64,000 nt of DNA. It comes from Eutreptiella sp. 'Long Island Sound 2002' (taxonomy: Eukaryota > Euglenozoa > Euglenophyceae > Eutreptiales > Eutreptiaceae). Below are positions 54,501-64,000 of the stretch, piece after piece. The stretch is taken from NCBI GenBank assembly GCA_964036045.1, contig OZ038395.1, positions 4,727,753 to 4,791,752 of the forward strand. Direction: 5' to 3'. The translations under genes were made by a program, and so were the position numbers. Below the pieces are notes generated by a model. It made no database searches. It worked only from the letters and a program-made list of their open reading frames with translations, and was not told the DNA's origin. The first letter of the stretch is position 1. Each line of letters begins with the position of its first letter.

Positions 54501-57496
54501 GCAGTGTGTTCAGGAGGGACAACTTCTCATTGGAATTGATGTCCACCACCTTCCGGTCTTCGGGCTTTTGCTTGTCTGCCAATGCCTTTGCGGCCTTGAC
54601 CTCCTCCTCAATGGTCTCGGGAACCGAATTGTAGGCACTCAAAAAGAGGAACATCAAAACATACTGCAGCACCTGCAACAGGATGCCGGCTTGGCAGCAT
54701 GGGTCGGTACCAAAGTGCCCACAGCCTAGTGGGCGGGCGCTAAAGAGCGGCCGAGGGGGTGGGCACCGATGGCAGTTGGGTGCGAAATGGGGCAATCGGA
54801 ATGAGTGGGTGCCAAAAGATGCCCAGCAGAGTGGATGTGCCAGGGTGGGAGCCAAATTGAGTGCGTGGGTGCTAAGCAAGCGTGGCAAGCGTGGCAAGCA
54901 TTGGGGCATGCCAGAGAGGGCCAAGCAAAGGCCCTAGTGGGCTTGGCCTGTGCCACCCTTGCGGAGTGAAAAGGGACCAAAGTAGGCTGCCAATGGGCAT
55001 GATAATGAGCCAAAGCCAGCTTGGCAAAGTGGGTGGGCACCAAAGTGAGCCCCGGAGAGCAGGCGGGCACCAAAACAGGCATAGAGGAACGTGTGGCAGA
55101 AGAGAAGCGGAAAATGTGGACGCCATAACGGGCCCAGGGGGAACAAAATAGGAAAACCAGAGGAGGACGTGGGTGCCAAAGCGGGCATAGAGGGCCAAAG
55201 TAGGCCAAGGAAAGTGCATTTGTGCCCAAGCCAAAAGGGGTGGATGAGGGCTGAGGGCAAAGGCAGGGGCATCAAGACGGCCCATGCCCACCATGCCTAG
55301 TTCCCCGCTCCCCCGTGACACAAACCCAAAGCAAAAGGCACTTTAAGAGACCCACCCCAAGTTTGGAGGTGTTCCCTGACCAAAACGATAAGACAACCTC
55401 TTGGAAAAGCACGCTTTACAGACCCAATTGGGCATTTTTTTCCGGGTGCAAAAGGAGACAAAGTGGAACCTCAACCAACGTCCAAGCCCTCATGTCATCA
55501 TGTCACCAAATGATGAACGCCGCCACCAACAATGACAACAAATCCCAAGACCGAAAGATAAAAGACCCGGTGCTTGAAGAGAATTGGCCCCTTGGCTCCC
55601 AGTGGAAAAAAAAATAAGAGACCCAGGTTACTATCATGGGGCAGGGAGCAAAAAAAATATCGGGGTGGCCCATGGCATTTTGGAGCTAGGCTGAGTGTAG
55701 TGCATGGAGTGCATGGCAAATAGGGCTTATCCAAGTGGCTAGGCACTGAAGGGCAGAGCATAGTGAGCAAGTGCCCTTCCATAATCCCCACCTCACTCCA
55801 CTGAACCACGGGTGCACCAAAGAGGGCCAAGCGGAGTGGGTGGGTGCAAAACACCTAGCGCCATGCTCGACCAATGCAATGGGCGAGCGCGTGTCAAATG
55901 GGAATGCGAGACACATACGAAATGGCAAACACCAACATGATAGGCATTCGGAAACCATAACGCATTCGACACCACAAAGCGGCAAAGGCGGTTTGTGTGC
56001 GTAAGGGCCAAAGTTTGTCAAAAGGCATGCCACATCTGTTGAAGGACTTGCCAACAACGAAATTGCACCCCGAGCCCTTGGGAATTTGTATCATGGAGTG
56101 GCTTAGTAATTCATGTGTGCAAAGCGAGCGCATTTGACTTGTTGAGTACATGCGACAACGATGAGACACATTGGCGAGCCGATTGAACGTAAGATGCTTC
56201 GAAGCGGAACACAACGCGGCCTTGGGTACTTACCGTGTGCCGTGTATTTTGAAGCGAACACATGCAAACCTCAAGCTTTTCCTCTGTAGTGCTATACTTG
56301 CCATCCACCTCCTCCGGCTTGAATTCGGGCTTGAACACGGTGTTATAGATTTCATTATATTGCTTACATATCATGTAATTGTTCTCGAAATGGGTGAAGT
56401 AGCGGATTAGCAACGTGTGGAATCGGATTTTGTGACCCATAGTATCTGGCTTGTCAATCGTCCTGAGAAACGAAGGAGACCAACCAACATCACATAACAA
56501 ATCAACACTCGCTCGTTCCGACGTTGTCGCCTTTCGTTCCATCAAGCAATTGGTCCCCGTGACCCAAAGATGAACGCGCATGTGTGCGTTGAGGAGGAGG
56601 ACAAGCGGTTTACCGCGATGGCGAAGACTCAAACCTTTGGGGGATTTTCTTCGCCATGATATTCGCCACAGTGTAATCTTCCATTCGCAAACTCATCTCA
56701 ACTTGTTGTAAAATAATGTCAAACTTTTCCTTCTTGTCCATGTTCCCGATGGTCTCCACCTTGCGACATGAATATTGATGTGTTCACTTCAAGGGTGACC
56801 AGTTCAATGAACCAACTTCGGGAATATGTAGCTTGCTCGGTACCGCCCACAAACAATTGCTCAAAGCGACCGTGCACATCAAGATAGTTCGGAGCAAGGG
56901 GTGAGAGCACAATACCTGCAAACCCTGCATAAGGGATGTCGCTTCTTTCAACTTACCATCTTTGTCCCAAATATCGGCAAGTTGCACAGTTAGTCTTGCA
57001 TACTCCAATTCCACATGGATTTTGCCTTCGCAAATGCTCCTCAATTTTTCAATCAATTGAATCTTAACTTCTTTTGTTGGAGCTAGCTCCACCGACCTCA
57101 CAGCTTCTTGCACAATTACGCTCTGCACTTGCTTCATTTGACTTCGCTTCTTCATAAGCAGCTCCGATTGCTCCATGAGTAGTTCCCAATCCTTCGCGTC
57201 AATGAGCATCTTCACAACCTGAGAACAACAGATTGCAGTGGCAAGGCCGGAGACACAAAAGTAAAAGTTGAGGGTTCAGTTGTCACGAAGTTTACCTCCT
57301 TTGCCAGTTTTTGAGTTGACTTGGTATCACCACCTAACCGCGTGGTTTTCTCCATACTGATCAAGGTATCAATGGCTTCCTGAACTTTCCCATCCTTAAA
57401 GAATTCATTTGCTTTCTCAATCACCTCGGCTGTTTGCTTGCTGTAGTCCTCTTCGACACGGTACGTCCCAAGCTTCCACTCTCGTTCATCAGCCAT
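45416..57496 (-). CDS. RPN5: 26S proteasome lid subunit RPN5 (PSMD12), eight exons
   Basis: RPN5 is a PCI-domain scaffold subunit of the 19S lid. Exons by splice signals, phase and alignment with the family: 57296-57496, 56916-57218, 56635-56759, 56234-56462, 54457-54672, 51815-51907, 47059-47231, 45416-45593; introns 77, 156, 172, 1561, 2549, 4583 and 1465 bp. All junction phases agree. The joined frame is about 505 codons; animal and fungal RPN5 are about 450. Family landmarks: KKEKFDIILQQVEMSLRMED (exon 3), ADKRLEELPEFK (exon 5), KHFTSLELISW (exon 6, where the family has KLFTTxELMRW), LQKRVIEHNIRVIAAYYKR in the PCI domain (exon 7), and KINRMDGIIDF plus HLITKEQMVHK at the C-terminus (exon 8). 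Exon 5 carries a charged insert of about 30 residues. Family members have 10-20 more residues between exons 6 and 7, so a micro-exon may be missing. The exon 4 donor GTAAGT at 56233 is preferred over an earlier GTTTGC. Confidence 0.9.
45594..47058 (-). other. RPN5 intron 7
   Basis: 1465 bp between donor GTACGC and acceptor CTTTGCAG. Holds the inverted-end element at 45660-46228. A minus-strand ORF near 46260-46500 looks somewhat protein-like but is unrecognised. Confidence 0.75.
45660..46228. repeat. MITE-like element in RPN5 intron 7
   Basis: Ends are 16-bp perfect inverted copies: gcagagttccttttaa (45660-45675) and its inverse (46213-46228). Both ends are followed inward by G/C homopolymers and a TTGGRGTGCTGAG word. 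About 569 bp; no target duplication seen. Confidence 0.5.
47059..47231 (-). CDS. RPN5: RPN5 exon 7 (PCI domain)
   Basis: Acceptor CTGCTTAG, then EKPERWETLQKRVIEHN and so on to DKLV plus two bases; donor GTACGC. This is the winged-helix part of the PCI domain and the best-conserved exon. Confidence 0.92.
49724..50045. repeat. 31-bp minisatellite, about 10 copies
   Basis: GGATGGTT recurs at 49922, 49953, 49984 and 50015, exactly 31 bases apart; the unit reads TTTCCTGGTGGGCTCTGG plus 13 bases. The left copies are more diverged than the right ones. It is intronic and its ORFs are artefacts. Confidence 0.9.
51412..51480 (+). repeat. tRNA-derived SINE-like head
   Basis: TAGCTTAGTCGG at 51419-51430 matches the plant-type A box at every position. 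A B-box-like GGTTGAAACCC lies at 51464-51474, 45 bases downstream, followed by a T-rich tail. The acceptor stem does not pair. On the plus strand, opposite to RPN5. Confidence 0.45.
51815..51907 (-). CDS. RPN5: RPN5 exon 6
   Basis: 93 bp, phase 0 at both ends. Encodes 31 residues with KHFTSLELISW, the counterpart of the family's LFTTxELMRW segment just before the PCI winged helix. Acceptor AATGTAG, donor GTGTGC. Confidence 0.85.
52099..52215. repeat. Dispersed repeat, copy 1
   Basis: Shares ordered blocks with 53134-53255: ACCCACATCAGAAAA, AAAAATGAAATTTAT and TTTTAGGTACACAAAC, then CCTCTGACCC. About 85% similar by eye. Both copies lie in the same intron in the same orientation. Confidence 0.65.
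52568..52636. repeat. 69-bp palindromic MITE-like repeat, copy B
   Basis: Begins ACCCCAACATATATGG and ends in a CTTGGGG-type inverse. Related to 3707-3775 over its whole length, including GATCATTT in the centre. Confidence 0.4.
53134..53255. repeat. Dispersed repeat, copy 2
   Basis: Partner of 52099-52215; see that entry for the shared blocks. Confidence 0.65.
54457..54672 (-). CDS. RPN5: RPN5 exon 5
   Basis: 216 bp, 72 codons, phase 0 at both ends. Begins VLQYVLMFLFLS after CTGTTGCAG and ends EFKAC before GTGAGC. It matches the family block LYVILAPFDN...DKKLEEIPKYK, with an inserted charged segment rich in Glu, Lys and Ala in between. Confidence 0.88.
54673..56233 (-). other. RPN5 intron 4, degenerate tandem repeat
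   Basis: 1561 bp from donor GTAAGT to acceptor TTGCAG. About 54770-55260 and 55690-55900 are built from a diverged short repeat around GTGGGTGCCAAAG. The long minus-strand ORFs here reflect the repeat. Confidence 0.65.
56234..57496 (-). CDS. RPN5: RPN5 exons 1-4 cluster
   Basis: Exons 57296-57496, 56916-57218, 56635-56759 and 56234-56462 with short introns of 77, 156 and 172 bp. The start ATG at 57496 opens MADEREWKLGTYRVEEDYSK. These exons give the N-terminal helical-repeat part of RPN5. Exon 3 ends in phase 2 (CAAAG) and exon 4 resumes after TTTCTCAG. Confidence 0.9.
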
Positions 57497-58475
57497 TATA
57501 ATCTGTGATAATATTCATGCGGCGTGGGCTCCTTCTGTGGCATTAGAGCATTTGTGGGATTGTGGCATTTGAGCTCCCTGCCACGGCGATCACGTGCGAC
57601 ACAATACCTATCGCACGCACATCAGGTAGCACTCGCTCGCTAAATTGACCCTCAGTAAGGGAAGTCTGGCAATTGTGAACGGATTTATCAATAAATTGCA
57701 TACATCAATTGGTCAAATTTATCCTTCATCACCGACATTCTGGATACAAATTGTCAGGAAGCACGAGACCCACAAGATTACGTCATTTCTCAAGCAACTT
57801 GTTGTTTCCATGGTGTATGTGCAGGTTTCTCTTCATGACTTGACCATCGTGAAGGCTGTCTTCAAACAAATTTTCAAACGTGAACCGCTCTCTATTGGAT
57901 ATGAGTTCGTCAAAGGGAATTGGTGGGCAAGTGAGAACACCAACTCGCACTAAACCCAAAATAAGGCACGACGGAAACCACTTGCAATCTTGTTAGAAGG
58001 ATTTGTGCTTTGGCAGCCTCATGCATCTTTGAGGAGTTTTGTGTGGTCGCCGCCTGCATTGCTATTTCAAAAATTAGGGCGTCGCATGCGTCTCATGGCA
58101 CTTGAGATGTTGGTCATTGAGTGTGAAATTTATGGTTTTCTCTGCTCAGTGTTTAAGGAGGACGAAAAAAGGTTTCAATTGTGTTGTCCTCGAGGCGTAT
58201 TTTGTTGGCGTTAGGGTTGGGGGTTCCGGGTATTGCGGTCCATAGCAAGTGTTCTCCGTGAGAGCGAAGATTGGTATCACCTTTCCCAATAACGCTATTT
58301 GCTGCAACCCAACAAACTACGATTGATTATGATATTATGACACCCGTTTCGGAAGAATGGTATTATCAAACACTTGTTATCAAATAATAAAACGTACTTC
58401 TACACTTGTGTGCATTCTCTCAAGATAAACCATGTGGAAGTGATTTTCCCAAGCCTCCTGTGTGTTCTCGTGCAG
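57497..58475. promoter_or_regulatory. Divergent RPN5 / B55 intergenic region
   Basis: Separates two head-to-head genes by 979 bp, so it should contain both promoters. A 102-codon plus-strand ORF (57645-57953) is present but unrecognised. The B55 leader or a first exon must lie in the right part, because ATG 58476 directly follows a splice-acceptor-like CTCGTGCAG. No TATA box or other site can be assigned. Confidence 0.5.
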
Positions 58476-60431
58476 ATGGAATGGAAGTTTATACATTGTT
58501 ACGGGGATAAACCCCCAAATGAGGAGGCCGTTGATGGGGACGTTGTTTCCACGATTGAATATGATACGACGGGCCAATTTTTAGCAATCGGTGACCGAGC
58601 GGGGCGCGTGAGCATTCTTGAGCGCAGGTTTCGGTGCGCGTTTTTTTGCAAACTCGATCACTCTTCGGGGGTTTACAAGGGGGGTTTAAACGGCGATAAC
58701 GAGATCGAGGTGAAAAAGGGGATTTTGGTGGTATGTTTAGCTTTTGGTGTGCACCTGATGCAGCCATTCTTGTGTGCAACGGTGTGCGTTGGGGATTTAT
58801 GTGGATGTAACATGACCTTGCTGGACCTAACCTAACCTTGGGACTAACTCGCTCCATGTTGACACGGCATGCGATCTCGGCACCAAGTCATGCTCGAGGG
58901 GTGCAGAAGGCCGTAAGCTTCCGGAACACTAGTGTGTCCCACGAAGTGAGGCACAAAAACCTCAGGAGGGCAAGCTACTGTGTTGTTTTGGTGTTTAAAT
59001 CGTAAAGGAATCGATAGGGGTGTGCAAGTGGACGTCACGCCGAATGCGGAAAACAATGATGCCTGCGTGGGCCATTCCGCCCTCTGGCTGCCTTACTTGG
59101 TTAGTTTGTCTTGTGTGCTCATCGGCCCTTGCAAATTGATGAAACACCGGGTGAAATATCGCCGTACCCCCGTGAGACAACCTTTGATAATAATAATATG
59201 GGCGATCTTGGCGATCCCACTGCAAGGATATTTGTGGTTTTCACGTGGATTCATGAGCCAACAACACTACAATTATTTCAGGAAAAAGAAGGACGCGGTT
59301 GTATACTTGCCTTACCACCAATTGCAATCCCATGACGCGGAATTTGACTACTTGAAGAGCGTGGAGATTGAAGCCCACATAAATCCGATTCGTTGGTTGA
59401 CTAAATGCAATGCCACAAACATGTTGTTGGCGGCCAACGACAAGACGATCAAGTTGTGGCGGATCACAGAACGCGGGCCGGATCGTGTTGCCAATTTTAT
59501 CAACACACCCCAGCCCGTGATGGGCGGGGGCGGCACCAACATGCACAAGCCCACTTTGAGCCACAACCTTCGGAGAGCCTATACCAACGCGCACGCCTAT
59601 CACATTAATTCCGTGTCGTTGAATTCCGATTCGGAGAGCTTTTTATCGGCCGATGATTTGCGCATCAACCTTTGGCACTTGGAACACAATGAAACATTGA
59701 ACATCGTCGACATCAAGCCGGCGAATATGGAAGACCTTACAGAAGTGATCACATCGGCCGCCTTTCATCCCAAACATTGTGCCATGTTTGCTTTTTGCAC
59801 ATCCAAGGGATCTATCAAGGTTGGCGATTTACGAGAGTCATTCAATGTTCAAAATTATTGCAAAACTTTCGAGATCGAGGAGGATCTAGCGAATAGGACA
59901 TTTTTTAGTGAAATCATTGGGAGCTTGTCGGATATTCAATTTGCTCATGACGGACGATATATTTTGGCTCGGGATTATCTAACCCTCAAGATATGGGACG
60001 TTGCGATGGAAGCCCGGCCCCTTAAAGTGATACAAATCCACGAAGGGCTGAGACCTCGGCTCTGCGAGTTGTATGAGAACGACTGTATTTTCGATAAATT
60101 TGAGTGCTCCTGGTGCGCCCAAGGGAATTACGTGGTGACGGGGTCTTACAAGAATCATTTCAAAGTCGCCGACATTTCTACCATTCTGAACCCTACCAAC
60201 AAAACGAAGAATTTGCCTTCGCAAGTGCTCACATTCGAGGCCGCCAAGCCAAAGAAAAAACAGTCAAAGTTGAGCATGCGTGGCAAATCCAATGTACAGC
60301 GCAGCCTAAGGGACGACACGTACGAGCAAGCCGACTTCAACCGGAAGGTGTTGCATGTCGTTGCACATCCGCATGAAGCCGAAATCGCATGCGCGGCATT
60401 GAACAATGTGTATGTGTTTGGCTCCCCGTGA
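58476..60431 (+). CDS. PP2A regulatory subunit B55 (PPP2R2 type), WD40 propeller
   Basis: Regulatory subunit that targets the protein phosphatase 2A core to substrates. Exon 58476-58627 (ending in phase 2 with GAGCGCAG) joins exon 59282-60431 after ATTATTTCAG; the 654-bp intron carries GT..AG ends and the frame is preserved. About 433 residues, close to the usual 440-500. Landmarks: EWKFIHCYG near the start, GDVVSTIEYDTTGQFLAIGD (blade 1), EFDYLKSVEIEAHINPIRWL, NDKTIKLWRITER, AHAYHINSVSLNSDSESFLS, SADDLRINLWHLE, DIKPANMEDLTEVIT, FFSEIIGSLSDIQFAHDGRY, LYENDCIFDKFECSW and the last strand NNVYVFGSP before TGA. These match B55 proteins almost blade by blade. The first ATG immediately follows a splice-acceptor motif, so an upstream exon may add N-terminal residues or only untranslated leader. 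Confidence 0.93.
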
Positions 60432-62940
60432 CACGGGAGGTCGGTTGGCACGAGACCCCCCCGTAGCGATGGCAACCCCCCGCGCGCGATGGATGCCTGC
60501 GTGCGCCGCAGAAATAGCCCCAACGGAACCCAAGTGTTGTTGTCCTCAACCCCAACAACTGTATCGCATTGCACTGCACTGACCCCCTTCGTGCCCCCAT
60601 ATGTCTGGAGGCACGAAACGCATGAATCAAGTCGCCAAAGGTTCCAAACGTTATGGCCGCACCATTGGGCTCCGGGGGGGGGGATTGGCATGACGCTTGG
60701 ACGGATGCTGTCTGAAGCTGGCGGCGCCTATTGACCTCTGGCATCTAGCCACTAACCCTTGTCCTTTCCTTGAACCCTTTCCCTCCTAGCCCTTGGTCGC
60801 TCACCACCTTGATCTACCCGTCTTTGCATATCCTTTGCACCACATCCGATAGCCCCAGCCTGCCCCGAGCGAACTGCCACCGGTTTTGCGTGAAAAGACA
60901 ACGACCCACTACTTCTCACTGTGGGGGCCCCTTCAGCCCCGAGGAGTGGGTTAGGATTATGTCAGCCTTGTGCTTGGTGTAATCCCCGCAAATCGGATGT
61001 GGCCTGGGCACAACACGCCTGCCTGGTGATCTGCTCCCGTTGATCATCGCAGATGGGAGGCATGTACTGCGCTGTCCAACCTGCAGGTTCATTTGAAGTT
61101 TAGTTGCAACACGTCCGCGCTAGTTGTCGCGAAACCCTAATCAAGACTGAATATTGGGACCGAGCTGGTGGGGGAGGGAACATCAGCTATGATTGGTGAA
61201 GGACATCAAGAATGATTCACACATTAATTGATGGCTCTTGACAAAGTGAAATCAGCTTGCAAGTGAACCCCATCACCATGAGGCCCACTTTCAAGGCTTT
61301 TTGGACTTCTGAGGGGCCAAAATGCCCCAAAATGGGCTCAAAATGGGCTCATTTCACCCGTTTGTGCACCCCAAATGGTCTAGGATGAGGTTTGGAAAAA
61401 TGCGTTTTCGACCCATTTTTGACCCATTTTTGGTCCCAAAACAGCCCATTTTCAAGGCATTTTGGGATTCTCGGAGGACCAAAATGGGCCACCACAAGCT
61501 CAAAATGGTCCAAAAACACTTGTTTTAGCGTCGCACATGGTCTAGGATCATTTTTGAGAAAAGTCATCTTTTTGCCCCTATTGGACCTTGTTGACCCATT
61601 TGGGCACCCACCTGTTTGGGCTTGAGCTTGCAGCTTGCTGCAGCCGAGTGGGCCTAGGTATTGGGGTCTAGGTGTCCGTTTGGGCAATTCTGAGGGGTGG
61701 AAACCACAAAAAGTGGGGGGTTGCGGGTGGAGTAGGTGCCCTCGGAATCGCATTTTGAGCCATGTAGCCAAAGATATGGCCTATTCTTGGTTTTTGGCTG
61801 TCGGCATTTGGAGCTTCTGGGGGCCTTTTTGGGCCGTTTCCGGGACATATCATGGAGTTAGAGGGCCGCAAAGAGCTCGTTGACACGGGGAAGTCAAGCC
61901 GCAGGTGCAGTGTACCCACCGTTTCCCTTCGTTTGGCCGTTTTGAATGTGTTCCAGGGCTTTTTTGGCCCAAAAATGGCTGTTTTTGGCCCTAAACTGCA
62001 GTTTTTGAAACTGAGGTCCGCCACTTGCGAATCCCGTTCCCGGCCGCCACCGTTGAGTTTCTCGCTCAAACTTTGTGTGATTGTACTTCACACCCATAGG
62101 TATCATCCACCAAAATTTCACTGAAATCCAAAGCACCACGACGGAGTTCTGATTTTTACCCATTTCGCGCGTGCTGTTGCTTGCTGCTTGCTGCTGTTGC
62201 TTGCTGCTAAACCTGGTAGGTCCACCCTAGACACTAAAAAGGGTTATAAAACCAAGACTGGTTCCACCAGCTCGGTGACCCTAACCCTACACAATGGACC
62301 GAGATGGCGACAGTTGGGCCAACGGCCTGGACCCGCCGTCCACGGTTCTCCCCGTTTTGGCGAGTTCTAGCGCTGGTTTTGGGCGGGTCACCGTTGGGAG
62401 CATCGCACTCTGCACGGACTGGGGGTTGGTGTCGTTGTTGGCTTGGAGCTTTGCGGCATTGGGAGTGGGCAGTGGGCAGTGAGCAGCCCCCAAACCAAAG
62501 TTGCAGATGTGAACGAGATGGTTGATGGCCTCCCCGTTTCGTGCAACGCAAGTTGTGCATGCGCGCATGGAATGCAGAGGCTACTGTCCCATGTCGTTTG
62601 GTGAGCTCCTGTGTTGTGTGGATCGCAAGTAGGCATCGATTTCCCCGACTCTGCATCGAACATTCAGCGAGCTGATGTTCCAGCCTTGACTGCCCTCAAT
62701 GCAGGTGGGTCTGGTAGCACTGGCTCGGGTGTTGCTATGTTTTGGGGATGCGTTTGGTTATATATATCCCGAAATGTTGCATGACAACATAGTGGTTTCC
62801 CAACGATGTGGGAGACCCGTTGTTGCTTTTTTGTGCTTGGTGCATCAGAACGGTATCAACACTTCCCTCGTGGTAGCCAGCGCCAATGTTTCGGTTTTGA
62901 ACTCCTTCGCCGCACTAAGAGGTGGGTGCGTGACCAGTGC
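60432..62940. other. Region right of B55, no supported gene
   Basis: 61260-62000 is rich in AAAATGGG/CCCATTTT words, again low complexity. A plus-strand ORF at 62294-62482 and the one from 62699 into the CAG array could be exons of one Gln-rich protein, but no family is recognisable and no splice pair is convincing. Confidence 0.4.
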
Positions 62941-62941
62941 A

Positions 62942-62944
62942 CAA

Positions 62945-62975
<31 letters not shown>

Positions 62976-63001
62976 AACAGCAACAACAACAGCAACAGCA
63001 G
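62942..63001. repeat. CAG/CAA trinucleotide array, 20 units
   Basis: Uninterrupted CAR triplets. In the plus frame of a 127-codon ORF they would encode about 20 glutamines. The mixture of CAG and CAA could mean selection on protein or simply an imperfect repeat. Confidence 0.9.
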
Positions 63002-63219
63002 GGGTGTTCAGGTATCCATCTGGCCTCTGGTGCCAAGCAGGGCAGTGTACAGCACCCAGATGATCCACACACTGTGCCCTAGTCGAAACAAGATCAGGTT
63101 CATATACTATTTGTATATACTTCTTCTTGCTTTGGACTTCGGCTCGCCATGAACGCTCTTGCCCGTGGTTAGGCCGCTTTGAGTAATGCTCGCTGGGGGG
63201 CAACCCCCATGCATCAAAA

Positions 63220-63349
63220 AAAAACAACAACAGCAACAGCAATAGCAACAGCAACAGCAACAGCAACAGCACCTGCAACAGCAACAGCAGCAGCACCACC
63301 ACCACCACCACCACCATCACCATCACCATCACCACCAGCAACAATAACA

Positions 63350-63380
<31 letters not shown>

Positions 63381-63511
63381 AACAACAACATTAGCAACAA
63401 CAACAGCAACAGCAACAGCAGCAGCACCACCACCACCACCACTACTACTACCATCACCACCAGCAACAATACCACAGCAGCAGCACCAGCAACAGAAGCA
63501 GCACCCGTAAC
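63220..63511. repeat. Compound CAR/CAY/TAY trinucleotide array
   Basis: About 290 bp of CAA, CAG, CAC, CAT and ACT triplets with occasional TAG/TAA-type interruptions that break the plus frame. A block of CAC/CAT triplets followed by CAGCAACAATA occurs twice (about 63292-63346 and 63426-63471), which suggests a segmental duplication of roughly 130 bp. Confidence 0.85.
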
Positions 63512-64000
63512 AGCACGGGAACAACCATGAATGGGCATTTTGCAGAGCAAGCCATTGCACATACACCGCCCTTGTCCAAACACCACTGCCCACCTTCCCT
63601 GTCCCGTTTGGATACACTGCGCTTGCTCCACCCCTCTCCCGCCCTGGTGCACGCACTCCATCCATTCAGCAGTGAGGCGTTAAGTTGCGTCCTTGAGGTG
63701 CTGCTTGGTGCGGGAGGAGTTGTCACAAAGCAACAAGCTGCTGCCCGCACCGTGCCTGCGCCACCTCTCAACTGGTTCTTCTTCTCAATCTGATTGATGT
63801 CCACAACGTCTAACATGCTCTCGTGGGGATTGTTGACGGGGGCTGCTCCAGGCCGTCTTATTTTGTGGTTCGTGAGCCTCGTCCTTCCCGAACTCCCCTA
63901 GAGCTCCACAGTGCACCTCCGCCCCCCACCACACGACCATGCATATGCAGACAACTCTCCGAAAAAGCATAAATGCAGTAGGTTCTCGCTCTGACACTGC
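63512..64000. other. Right edge, possible minus-strand exon
   Basis: A minus-strand frame at about 63740-63870 reads NNPHESMLDVVDINQIEKKN, which looks like real protein but matches nothing I know, and its borders cannot be fixed. The window ends before any gene could be completed. Confidence 0.25.

Noticed and set aside
54726-55321. Long minus-strand ORFs rich in His, Pro and Ala
   Set aside because: They follow a degenerate tandem repeat within RPN5 intron 4.
62294-63082. Possible two-exon Gln-rich gene
   Set aside because: No family match and no splice pair that is clearly better than chance; kept only as a remark in the region entry.

Overview
This window looks like nuclear DNA of a single-celled eukaryote, most likely an alga or related protist; I cannot name the species. 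The evidence is spliced genes with ordinary GT..AG introns, three eukaryotic housekeeping genes (an arginine methyltransferase, the 26S proteasome lid subunit RPN5 and a PP2A B55 subunit), chromodomain-bearing Ty3/gypsy retrotransposons, and many long G or C homopolymer runs. No bacterial operon, CRISPR array or phage module is visible.

Layout. 1-540 is a 34-bp minisatellite. 1272-2417 is an apparently intronless PRMT7-like methyltransferase. 2.4-9.2 kb has no convincing gene but holds a fold-back low-complexity element and two small palindromic (MITE-like) repeats. 9255-27415 is an LTR element with 669-bp LTRs and a CCAAC target duplication whose own interior shows no gag-pol. Nested in it at 13021-24369 is a Ty3/gypsy chromovirus with 797-bp LTRs and a CCTTT duplication. 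29173-41745 holds a second chromovirus of the same lineage, on the minus strand, with 709-bp LTRs and a CTTGT duplication. 45416-57496 is the RPN5 gene (minus strand, eight exons recovered, introns up to 4.6 kb full of repeats). 58476-60431 is the PP2A B55 gene, divergent from RPN5 across about 1 kb. The right end is repeat-rich and carries CAR/CAY trinucleotide arrays.

The most unusual content is in the two chromoviruses. Both have LTR termini AG...CT instead of TG...CA. Both place a domain resembling Dam-type N6-adenine methyltransferases (NPPF motif) between protease and reverse transcriptase. Both have one stop codon at the same place between gag and pol in one frame (TGA in one, TAG in the other), which suggests stop-codon readthrough. 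The minus-strand copy also has an intact third ORF with a CxxC...CxxC zinc ribbon in the position where envelope genes sit in other retroelements; the plus-strand copy lacks it. Both copies carry further frameshifts and nonsense codons, so neither gag-pol is intact as it stands. All LTR pairs are 98-99.6% identical by eye, so the insertions look recent.
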